Under the pieces are notes generated by a model. It was not told the DNA's origin and did no database searches. It worked only from the letters and a program-made list of their open reading frames with translations. A stretch of 11,986 bases of DNA from an uncultured Collinsella sp. (GTDB lineage Bacteria > Actinomycetota > Coriobacteriia > Coriobacteriales > Coriobacteriaceae). This document shows, one piece after another, positions 6,515 to 11,986 of this stretch; the stretch's first letter is position 1, and every line of letters begins with the position of its first letter. Location: positions 1 to 11,986 of the forward strand of contig URBS01000067.1 of the NCBI GenBank assembly GCA_900546085.1, in the 5' to 3' direction. The position numbers and the translations under genes were made by a program.

Positions 6515-7348
6515 GTGAATATCAATGACTTCGATGTGCTCAATCGCATTAGCTCCATCATCAACAGCGAGTTTGGGTCAAACGATGCCGCCATCGCTCG
6601 ATATCTCGTCGCTCACATTAGGCGTTCGAGCGAAATCAATGTTGCCGCAATAACCCGCGATGCATTCGTGACCCGTTCCGCTGTTCGTCGTTTCTGCAAT
6701 CGATTGGGCTACCAGTCTCTTAGCGATTTGAAAGAATCATTTACTCAATCAGTCTTTCCAAGCGACTTAAGCCATCGAGAGGAGGAATTTGGCTACGAGG
6801 AGTACAGGGCAGAGCTCGACGTTCGCATGATCGAGATGTTCGCTGAGGTTGAAAGCGGCGTGTCCGATATTGCTATTAAGCACCTTGCCGACGAAATTGA
6901 TGGCCATAAAAACGTTGAAATCTGGTGCACCAATAATGTGAGCGCCAATCTCGTACGATTTCAGCAGGAAATGTTTTATGCGGGCAAAATAGTTCGCATA
7001 GTTGCTGGGGCTAACGTCGCGGAATTGAAAAACATGGGAGACGCTTCGCAGTCATTGATAATTCTCGTATCGGTCTCCGGGCTATTTGCGTCACAGGCGC
7101 GTGAGTATCTTGATTGCCGTTCGGGCAGGAAGATTCTAATAACTGCGTTTAGCAACGATGACAAATCGAGGTCTTTTGACCGTGTATATCGTCTTGGTAA
7201 TGCGGGAAACGGAATTGACCGACTCGGCGTTTATTCGAAATACGCCATGACTTATTTCTTCGACTTGCTATCGTCGTGTTACTTGAGTCGCTACCCCTGC
7301 ACCAAGGGGGAGCCGCTCTATGGGTCTACTTTGGCCTGGCCCGAGTAG
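6515..7348 (+). CDS. RpiR-family (MurR/RpiR) transcriptional regulator with SIS domain
   Basis: A 277-aa regulator. Residues 1-77 form the N-terminal helix-turn-helix of the RpiR family (INVAAITRDAFVTRSAVRRFCNRLGYQSLSDLKESF around 41-76 is its core). Residues about 110-250 form a SIS sugar-phosphate-binding domain (VEIWCTNNVSANLVRFQQEMFYAGK, LIILVSVSGLF, KILITAF). GTG at 6515 is the start, preceded by AGAGGG. Divergent placement next to a 6-phospho-beta-glucosidase and PTS gene suggests it controls them and itself in response to a sugar phosphate. It looks more A+T rich than cysS, rlmB or tuf by eye, as might be expected of an acquired cassette. Whether it activates or represses cannot be told. 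Confidence 0.9.
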   Translation: MNINDFDVLNRISSIINSEFGSNDAAIARYLVAHIRRSSEINVAAITRDAFVTRSAVRRFCNRLGYQSLSDLKESFTQSVFPSDLSHREEEFGYEEYRAELDVRMIEMFAEVESGVSDIAIKHLADEIDGHKNVEIWCTNNVSANLVRFQQEMFYAGKIVRIVAGANVAELKNMGDASQSLIILVSVSGLFASQAREYLDCRSGRKILITAFSNDDKSRSFDRVYRLGNAGNGIDRLGVYSKYAMTYFFDLLSSCYLSRYPCTKGEPLYGSTLAWPE

Positions 7349-7350
7349 TT

Positions 7351-7444
7351 GCGGCTCTATAGTTCTCCCGCCTGGAGAATGAGCGTGGAAAATCTGCCAC
7401 TTTGGCCTTAGAGCCGCGCTAAAAGCGGGAGATTATCCACGCTC
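7351..7444. repeat. Nested and crossing inverted repeats after the regulator, with the 19-nt repeat family
   Basis: Three pairs of arms lie in 94 bases: GCGGCTCTA (7351-7359) with TAGAGCCGC (7409-7417), perfect; TCTCCCGC (7364-7371) with GCGGGAGA (7425-7432), perfect; and 7381-7395 with 7430-7444 (14 of 15 pair). The first two pairs cross each other, so they are pseudoknot-like or alternative folds. The forward unit at 7381 and the inverted unit at 7444-7426 belong to the GAGCGTGGATAATCTCCCG family seen at 3279-3342. The region begins 3 nt after the regulator stop and may serve as its 3' end. Confidence 0.75.
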
Positions 7445-7659
7445 GATCGTGCCGTGGAAGCCCGATTGCAACCTGTGTAATAGTGCAAGAGGGTCGTTAT
7501 CGAAGTTCGTTCCAGCCAGCGTACTCCACTACGACAAAGTGTTCCCTCGGGAAATGTCACCGCTACATGCAAATTCACCGTCCTTCATATCCAAACACAG
7601 CAAAACCGCAGGTCAAGGCTATATAGATACGCCCGGAACCGTGTATCTAGAGGTTTTCG
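7445..7659. other. Gene-free stretch upstream of the tRNA-tuf promoter
   Basis: About 215 bases in which I see no convincing gene, repeat or terminator. A 98-codon open frame (7449-7745) lacks a ribosome site, has no recognisable domain, and runs through the promoter to the edge of the tRNA genes. Confidence 0.5.
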
Positions 7660-7689
7660 TTGACAGCCCCCAAGGTTGCATCGTATTAT
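7660..7689 (+). promoter_or_regulatory. Sigma-70-type promoter for the tRNA-tuf operon
   Basis: TTGACA (7660-7665) is a perfect -35 box. After an 18-nt spacer, TATTAT (7684-7689) matches five of six bases of the -10 consensus. Transcription would start near 7696, about 55 bases before tRNA-Tyr. It is the best promoter match I found in the window, as expected for stable RNA and EF-Tu. Confidence 0.8.
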
Positions 7690-7751
7690 CTTTTTCGTTC
7701 GCGGGGGCGGCGGTCCAAAAGACCAAAGAACCTGCGGATACTTGAACGATT

Positions 7752-7833
7752 GGGAGTTTGCCCGAGTGGTTAATGGGGACGGGCTGTAAACCCGTTGGCT
7801 CTGCCTACATAGGTTCGAATCCTATAGCTCCCA
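7752..7833 (+). tRNA. tRNA-Tyr (anticodon GTA)
   Basis: Class II tRNA with a long variable arm. The acceptor GGGAGTT (7752-7758) pairs with AGCTCCC (7826-7832), discriminator A. The anticodon stem ACGGG/CCCGT encloses CTGTAAA with anticodon GTA. The variable arm lies in TTGGCTCTGCCTACAT and the T-arm contains GGTTCGAATCC. The CCA end is not encoded (CCC follows). Confidence 0.95.
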
Positions 7834-7843
7834 CCCGTCAAGT

Positions 7844-7919
7844 GCCTGTATAGCTCAGTCGGTAGAGCACTTCGTTGGTAACGAAGAGGTCACCAGTTCA
7901 AGTCTGGTTGCAGGCTCCA
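7844..7919 (+). tRNA. tRNA-Thr (anticodon GGT)
   Basis: Acceptor GCCTGTA (7844-7850) pairs with TGCAGGC (7909-7915), discriminator T, and CCA is encoded at 7917-7919. The anticodon stem CTTCG/CGAAG encloses TTGGTAA with anticodon GGT. It complements the TGT isoacceptor at 2927-3001. Confidence 0.96.
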
Positions 7920-7922
7920 TCC

Positions 7923-7999
7923 GGCGGTGTAGCTCAGTTGGTTAGAGCACACGGTTCATACCCGTGGCGTCACTGGTTCGAATCCAGTCACCGCTACCA
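7923..7999 (+). tRNA. tRNA-Met, elongator type (anticodon CAT)
   Basis: Acceptor GGCGGTG (7923-7929) pairs with CACCGCT (7989-7995), with G-T at the first pair, discriminator A and encoded CCA. The anticodon stem CACGG/CCGTG encloses TTCATAC with anticodon CAT. It lacks the GGG/CCC anticodon stem pairs and the first-pair mismatch of initiator tRNA, so it is an elongator; a CAT tRNA-Ile2 is less likely. Confidence 0.9.
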
Positions 8000-8095
8000 T
8001 AGGTAACACGGTGGCTTCTCAATAGTATGTTGAGAGGCCACTATGGTATAAAGGCAAAGTCCCGTCCGGGGACGACCTGTTTAGAGGAGGGCTTT
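8000..8095 (+). promoter_or_regulatory. tuf leader with two hairpins
   Basis: Between tRNA-Met and tuf, GTGGCTTCTCAA (8011-8022) and TTGAGAGGCCAC (8030-8041) form a 12-bp stem with one G-T pair and a 7-nt loop. There is no T tail, so RNA processing fits better than termination. A second short hairpin GTCCC/GGGAC lies at 8059-8073. AGAGGAGGG (8083-8091) is the tuf ribosome site. TATAAA at 8047-8052 could be a -10 box but has no -35 at proper spacing. Confidence 0.55.
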
Positions 8096-9301
8096 ATGGC
8101 CAAAGAGAAGTTTGAGCGCACTAAGCCGCATGTTAACATCGGCACCATTGGTCACGTCGACCACGGCAAGACCACGCTGACCGCCGCCATCACCAAGGTT
8201 CTCTCCGAGACCGAGGGCTGCAAGGCTGATTTCACTGCGTTCGAGAACATCGACAAGGCTCCCGAGGAGCGCGAGCGCGGCATTACGATCTCCGTCTCCC
8301 ACGTCGAGTACGAGACTGCTGCCCGTCACTACGCTCACGTTGACTGCCCGGGCCACGCTGACTACGTCAAGAACATGATCTCCGGTGCTGCTCAGATGGA
8401 CGGCGCTATCCTGGTCATCGCCGCTACCGACGGCCCCATGGCTCAGACCCGCGAGCACATCCTGCTCGCCCGTCAGGTCGGCGTTCCTTACATCGTCGTT
8501 TTCCTGAACAAGTGCGACATGGTCGACGATGACGAGCTCATCGACCTCGTCGAGATGGAGACCCGTGAGCTCCTCTCCGAGTACGATTTCCCCGGCGACG
8601 ACATCCCCGTCATCCGTGGTTCCGCTCTGGGCGCTCTCGAGGGCGACGCCAAGTGGATGGACGCTATCCGCGAGCTCATGAACGCCGTCGACGAGTACAT
8701 CCCGACGCCTGCTCGTAACAACGACCTCCCGTTCCTGATGGCCGTTGAGGACGTTATGACCATCTCCGGCCGTGGCACCGTTGCTACCGGTCGTGTCGAG
8801 CGTGGCACTGCTCATGTTGGCGATCAGATGGAGATCGTTGGTATCAAGGAAGAGAAGATGACCACCACCATCACCGGTCTGGAGATGTTCCGCAAGAGCC
8901 TCGAGTTCGCTCAGGCTGGCGACAACATCGGTGCCCTGCTGCGTGGCGTTGACCGTGACCAGATCGAGCGCGGCCAGTGCCTGTGCAAGCCCGGTTCTGT
9001 TCATCCCCACACCACCTTCGACGGTCACGTTTACGTCCTGAAGAAGGAAGAGGGCGGCCGTCATACCCCGTTCTTCAACAACTATCGTCCTCAGTTCTAC
9101 TTCCGTACCACCGACGTTACCGGCATCATCACCCTGCCCGAGGGCACTGAGATGTGCATGCCCGGCGACAACGTTGATATGCACGTTGAGCTGATCACCC
9201 CCGTTGCCATGGAGGAGGGCCTGCGTTTCGCTATCCGCGAGGGCGGCCACACCGTTGGTTCCGGCGTTGTTTCAAGATCGAGAAGTAATTTCTTGCTCTG
9301 A
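8096..9301 (+). CDS. tuf: Elongation factor Tu, with frameshifted C-terminus
   Basis: GTPase that brings aminoacyl-tRNA to the ribosome. ATG 8096 follows AGAGGAGGG; the frame is open upstream but the conserved MAKEKFERTKPHVNIGTIGH start is here. GTP-binding motifs: GHVDHGKT (19-26), RGITI effector region, DCPGH, NKCDM and GSALGALEG. Domains 2 and 3 are complete down to GGHTVGSGVV (about residue 392). There the frame shifts: inserting one C after 9272 would give VVSKIEK and a stop at 9286-9288, the expected EF-Tu end of 397 residues. As written, the protein ends SRSRSNFLL with a stop at 9299-9301. This is probably a sequence or assembly error, because the gene is essential. It is cotranscribed with three tRNAs. 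Confidence 0.96.
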   Translation: MAKEKFERTKPHVNIGTIGHVDHGKTTLTAAITKVLSETEGCKADFTAFENIDKAPEERERGITISVSHVEYETAARHYAHVDCPGHADYVKNMISGAAQMDGAILVIAATDGPMAQTREHILLARQVGVPYIVVFLNKCDMVDDDELIDLVEMETRELLSEYDFPGDDIPVIRGSALGALEGDAKWMDAIRELMNAVDEYIPTPARNNDLPFLMAVEDVMTISGRGTVATGRVERGTAHVGDQMEIVGIKEEKMTTTITGLEMFRKSLEFAQAGDNIGALLRGVDRDQIERGQCLCKPGSVHPHTTFDGHVYVLKKEEGGRHTPFFNNYRPQFYFRTTDVTGIITLPEGTEMCMPGDNVDMHVELITPVAMEEGLRFAIREGGHTVGSGVVSRSRSNFLL

Positions 9302-9312
9302 AAAGCAATACT

Positions 9313-9347
9313 ATGGGCGCTGTCCGCAAGGGCAGCGCCCATTTTTT
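9313..9347 (+). terminator. Intrinsic terminator after tuf
   Basis: A perfect 10-bp stem ATGGGCGCTG (9313-9322) and CAGCGCCCAT (9333-9342) with a 10-nt loop runs into TTTTTT. It begins 11 bases after the tuf stop as written, and is the last feature that clearly belongs to the Coriobacteriia-like part. Confidence 0.9.
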
Positions 9348-9392
9348 ATACCCGTCAGCCTGCCGCCGGAACCATCGTAACAGACAGCAGGA

Positions 9393-9446
9393 AAAAACAA
9401 AGAAGCCATACGAAGCAGGTGTATGCCTGTTCCGTATGGCTTTTAT
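9393..9446 (-). terminator. Terminator of the pectin operon, possibly bidirectional
   Basis: AAGCCATACG (9403-9412) and CGTATGGCTT (9433-9442) form a perfect 10-bp stem extended by CAGG/CCTG (9416-9419 and 9426-9429) around a 6-nt loop. On the minus strand it lies 13 bases after the pectinesterase stop and is followed by CTTTGTTTTTT, a good tail. On the plus strand TTTTATTG follows. Confidence 0.85.
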
Positions 9447-9455
9447 TGTTGGTGC

Positions 9456-10430
9456 TTATACAAGCCCGAATTCGGCCCGCAAACGCGCCAGCATCGCACG
9501 CTGGGCATCGGCCTCGGCAGAGCGATCCACGCTGCCAAAGGCGCGCGCTGGGGCGCTGCCGGGGCCTGTGGAGCCGTATTCGCCGAAGCGTGCGGTCTTT
9601 TCGTTCTCGGGGTCATGCCAGTTGTCCCAGCCGCTGACGCAGACCTCCTCGCTCAGGGAGCAGTCCAGCCAGTAGCAGGCCGCGTCAGCGCGCCACGGGC
9701 GGCCCAGATAGACGCTGCCGGGGGCGCAGTTGCCCGCTACGGTGCAGTCTACAAAGAGGTAGCCGGGCTTGCCTGCGGGGGTGCAGGGGGCTGTGATATA
9801 GCAGGTGCCGGTCTTGTGGTGCCACGGCTCAATGCGGCAGCTGTCAAACACAGCATTGGCCCCGCCAAAGATAAAATCAATGTTGCCGCGGATCGTGCAG
9901 CGGCGGTAGTACTGGGTCGTATCCAACCGGGGGGCATTCTCCCGCGGGCCGCGGAAGCCGTTCTTCTCACGCTCCTGCAGGGGCAGGGGAGCGGTGAAAA
10001 GGGTGTCCTGATTGCCGTAGAGGTTTACGTCCTCCATCAGCACACGGCTGGCATCGGCATAAACGGCAAGCGCCTGACCGGCATTTGCGCCGTCACCGGC
10101 GTTGTTCTGGATGGTCAGGTTGCGCACGACCGCCCTGCCGCCGCCCAGAAACAGCGTTTCGCTGCGAAAGGTGCCGGTTTTGGCCTCGCCCGGCCATGGG
10201 TCACGGCCGCCGACAGAGGCGGTGATAATGGTGGCGTTGCGGTACTCGCCCTCAATGATATAGTCGGCCAGCTCGATAAAGGGCCGCTCCTCATAGATGC
10301 CGTGGCGGATGAAAAAGCGCACCGGCAGCTCCGGCGTTTCGGCGCAGGCCGCTACGGCCTCCGTCAGGGTGCGGTAATCGCCGTGGCCGCTCTCGTCCAC
10401 GACCAGTGTTTTTCTTTCGGGTTCAGCCAT
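9456..10430 (-). CDS. Pectinesterase (carbohydrate esterase family 8), no signal peptide
   Basis: Removes methyl esters from galacturonate residues. The 324-aa right-handed beta-helix protein shows all family motifs in order: GQA (Gln119), YGNQDTLF (Gln141, catalytic Asp142), GNIDFIFGGA (catalytic Asp185) and YLGRPW (Arg244). The N-terminus MAEPERKTLVVDESGHGDYRT goes straight into the fold with no hydrophobic leader, so it should be cytoplasmic. Many bacterial CE8 enzymes are exported; an internal one fits action on imported oligosaccharides. ATG 10430 overlaps the preceding stop by one base (TGATG), with AAAGGA upstream, so translation is coupled. Last gene of the three-gene operon, followed by a terminator. 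Confidence 0.93.
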   Translation of the reverse strand: MAEPERKTLVVDESGHGDYRTLTEAVAACAETPELPVRFFIRHGIYEERPFIELADYIIEGEYRNATIITASVGGRDPWPGEAKTGTFRSETLFLGGGRAVVRNLTIQNNAGDGANAGQALAVYADASRVLMEDVNLYGNQDTLFTAPLPLQEREKNGFRGPRENAPRLDTTQYYRRCTIRGNIDFIFGGANAVFDSCRIEPWHHKTGTCYITAPCTPAGKPGYLFVDCTVAGNCAPGSVYLGRPWRADAACYWLDCSLSEEVCVSGWDNWHDPENEKTARFGEYGSTGPGSAPARAFGSVDRSAEADAQRAMLARLRAEFGLV

Positions 10431-11257
10431 CAGAAAAATCCTTTCATAAAAGCAATGTCGCTGGCCGCACGGGCCGGTACAGCCTCCTCGCGCAGCACCG
10501 GCAGAGTGGGCTGGGGCAGCTGGCGCAGCATGGCAAACGCCCCGGCATAGTCGGTGCGGCTCTCCTCTAAGCTGGTGTGCAGCAGGCTGCCGTCCGGCGC
10601 AAACGCCTGCCCTTTGAAATGGACAGCCACGATCTGATCCCCCAGCAGTGTGCCCATATCGTACCAGATGCGGTCCTGCTCGTCTGCATTTTCGGCGGAT
10701 ACAAGGTTGCTCATGTCAAAGATGACCTTCAGATTCGGGCTGCGCATCGTGTCCAGAATCTGGCGCGTGGCTGCGGCGGAGTTCATGCTGTGATAGGTCA
10801 CAGGCTCGATGCCCACGGTAACGCCGAGCGCCTCGGCGGCGGGCAAAATCTCTGCCAGACTGCGGCAGAGCAGCTCCTGCGCCTGCGCACGGGTCGTCCC
10901 GGCAGGCTGCTTGGACATGGCGGTGGTCTCGGTGCCGATGCACCCGGCCCCCAGTGCCTTGCATACAGCCAGCTGGCTCTTGAAATCGGCAACATTGCAA
11001 AGGCGGCTCTCGTCATTTATAGCCAGCTCGACATAGGTGCCCAGCACGGCGACCTGAATATGGTGTGCCTTTTCGGCGGCAACCGTCTCGGCCACCAGCG
11101 CATCCGTCACATCGGCGTAGCTCTTTACAGTGGGGACGCATTTTTTGTATGCAAGCTGCACGGCCGCAAAACCATCGGCAGAAACCTGCCCGAACAGCTC
11201 ATCCGGCGTGCCCTTGCCGTAGTCGTGCAGACGGGCACCTACAATAAAATTCGGCAT
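10430..11257 (-). CDS. Sugar phosphate isomerase/epimerase-like TIM-barrel protein
   Basis: A 275-aa protein of the xylose-isomerase-like TIM-barrel (AP endonuclease 2-type) superfamily. Probable metal ligands and catalytic residues, from their place at strand ends: Glu110 (CIGTE), Glu151 (VGIEPV), Asp181 (VIFDMSN), His213 (VAVHFKG) and Glu257/258 (LREEAV). No signal peptide. Start ATG 11257 has GGAGG upstream, 12 nt after the GH105 stop; its own stop overlaps the pectinesterase start. Members next to GH105 genes probably isomerise an unsaturated or keto uronate or rhamnose-derived sugar, but the reaction here is inferred. The family contains many different activities. Confidence 0.82.
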   Translation of the reverse strand: MPNFIVGARLHDYGKGTPDELFGQVSADGFAAVQLAYKKCVPTVKSYADVTDALVAETVAAEKAHHIQVAVLGTYVELAINDESRLCNVADFKSQLAVCKALGAGCIGTETTAMSKQPAGTTRAQAQELLCRSLAEILPAAEALGVTVGIEPVTYHSMNSAAATRQILDTMRSPNLKVIFDMSNLVSAENADEQDRIWYDMGTLLGDQIVAVHFKGQAFAPDGSLLHTSLEESRTDYAGAFAMLRQLPQPTLPVLREEAVPARAASDIAFMKGFF

Positions 11258-11269
11258 GGTGCAGCCTCC

Positions 11270-11986
11270 TTACTTCTTGCGCGCGGCGAGGATCTCGGTG
11301 TAGGCCAGCAGCAGGGGACCGACACCCTTGGCGTCGTTCTCAACGACCGGCTCGCTGAAATAGTAGGCAAGGCTGCCGTCACGGCGGGTAGCGCCGCCAA
11401 GCCCGGCTACCAGACAGATGCCGCCAAGCTGCAGGGCACCGTCAGCGCCCACGCCGAGATGACGGTCGCAGGTGCCGTAGAAGGCCTTCTCGCCGTAGGC
11501 GGCGTACCGCTTGGGCAGGTAGCCAAGGCGCACGCCCTTCAGCACGGCGTAGGCAAACAGCGCGCTGCCGGAGGTCTCCAGATAGTTGCCCTCCACACCG
11601 GCCTTGTCGATGACCTGCCAGAACATGCCGCTCTCGGCATCCTGAAAGGCAATCATTGCGTCCACGGCGTCCTTGAGCATCGACATGATCGCGCGGTACT
11701 CATAGTAGAGCATATCGTCCATGCGCTCGAGCACATCGACCATCGCAACAAGGAACCAGCCCATGGCACGCAGCCAGAAGTTGGTGCTGCAGCCGGTCAC
11801 GGGGTCGGCCCAGTACATCTCGCGGCTCTCGTCATAGCCGTGGTAGTACAGGCCGGTCTTGGGGTCCTTCATATGCTTCTGGATATTCATGAACTGCTTG
11901 TAGCTGTCAATGCAGCCGTGCATCCCGTTGCAGCGGGTCTCGTACTCCATGTAGAAGGGCTGGGCCATGTAGGTGCCGTCCAGCCA
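11270..11986 (-). CDS. Unsaturated rhamnogalacturonyl hydrolase, GH105 (5' end outside window)
   Basis: Intracellular enzyme that removes the unsaturated galacturonate left at the non-reducing end by a lyase, acting on rhamnogalacturonan oligosaccharides. The frame is open to the window edge: WLDGTYMAQPFY at the start matches the family WxDGxYM motif whose Asp is the catalytic acid, so the ATG at 11968 is internal. 238 residues are visible out of the usual 350-375. Other landmarks of the alpha6/alpha6 barrel are DPKTGLYYHGYDES, NFWLRAMGWFLVAMVDVLE, ESGMFWQVID, NYLETSGSALFAYAVLKGVR and the C-terminal YFSEPVVENDAKGVGPLLLAYTE. First visible gene of the pectin operon; more genes probably lie upstream beyond the window. 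Confidence 0.92.
   Translation of the reverse strand, partial: WLDGTYMAQPFYMEYETRCNGMHGCIDSYKQFMNIQKHMKDPKTGLYYHGYDESREMYWADPVTGCSTNFWLRAMGWFLVAMVDVLERMDDMLYYEYRAIMSMLKDAVDAMIAFQDAESGMFWQVIDKAGVEGNYLETSGSALFAYAVLKGVRLGYLPKRYAAYGEKAFYGTCDRHLGVGADGALQLGGICLVAGLGGATRRDGSLAYYFSEPVVENDAKGVGPLLLAYTEILAARKK

Noticed and set aside
7449..7745. 98-codon plus-strand open frame before the tRNA genes
   Set aside because: No ribosome site, no domain, and it runs through the consensus-like promoter at 7660-7689.
8081..9250. 389-codon minus-strand open frame across tuf
   Set aside because: Antisense to tuf; its Val/Asp/Leu-rich, repetitive text reflects the strong codon bias of tuf, not a protein.
9423..10550. 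375-codon plus-strand open frame across the pectinesterase gene
   Set aside because: The opposite strand carries all CE8 catalytic motifs. This frame has no domain and begins inside a terminator stem.

Overview
The window joins two parts that look as if they come from different gut bacteria. Positions 1 to about 9347 fit a high-G+C Coriobacteriia genome, most likely Collinsella or a close relative. They carry a housekeeping block (cysS end, rlmB, yacP-type NYN gene), four tRNA genes and tuf, all on the + strand. The taxonomic call rests on protein and codon style and remembered gene order; no search was run. Positions about 9400 to 11986 carry three minus-strand genes for breakdown of pectin or rhamnogalacturonan, in the style of a Clostridia/Oscillospiraceae member such as Faecalibacterium or Gemmiger.

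Layout: the 3' part of cysS (1-915) is followed by a roughly 100-nt imperfect palindrome and a terminator. Then come rlmB (1102-2022) and an NYN-domain gene (2026-2703). A stretch with mutually exclusive inverted repeats leads to tRNA-Thr(TGT) with tandem terminators. A 480-bp region then holds two twin palindromic elements and a cluster of a 19-nt repeat. Next is a beta-glucoside cassette: a PTS EIIBC permease and a GH1 6-phospho-beta-glucosidase form a minus-strand operon, divergent from an RpiR-type regulator. The same 19-nt repeat family reappears just beyond the regulator, so it flanks the cassette. A consensus-like promoter then leads into tRNA-Tyr, tRNA-Thr(GGT), tRNA-Met and tuf.

tuf ends with an apparent one-base deletion that replaces its conserved C-terminus. 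A strong terminator follows, and then the pectin genes begin on the opposite strand. In related genomes I would expect rpmG-secE-nusG-rplK after tuf. The sudden change of content, the tuf frameshift and two back-to-back terminators make 9348-9400 a likely contig-chimera junction, though a transfer event cannot be excluded.

How the genes work together: the EIIBC imports and phosphorylates a beta-glucoside, the GH1 enzyme cleaves the 6-phosphoglucoside, and the RpiR protein probably senses a sugar phosphate and controls the shared intergenic region. In the second part, a GH105 unsaturated rhamnogalacturonyl hydrolase, a sugar isomerase-like TIM barrel and a cytoplasmic-looking pectinesterase form a tightly spaced operon for imported pectic oligosaccharides. 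No CRISPR array, transposase, integrase, defence gene or clearly new protein system was found. The unexplained material is the intergenic repeat structure.
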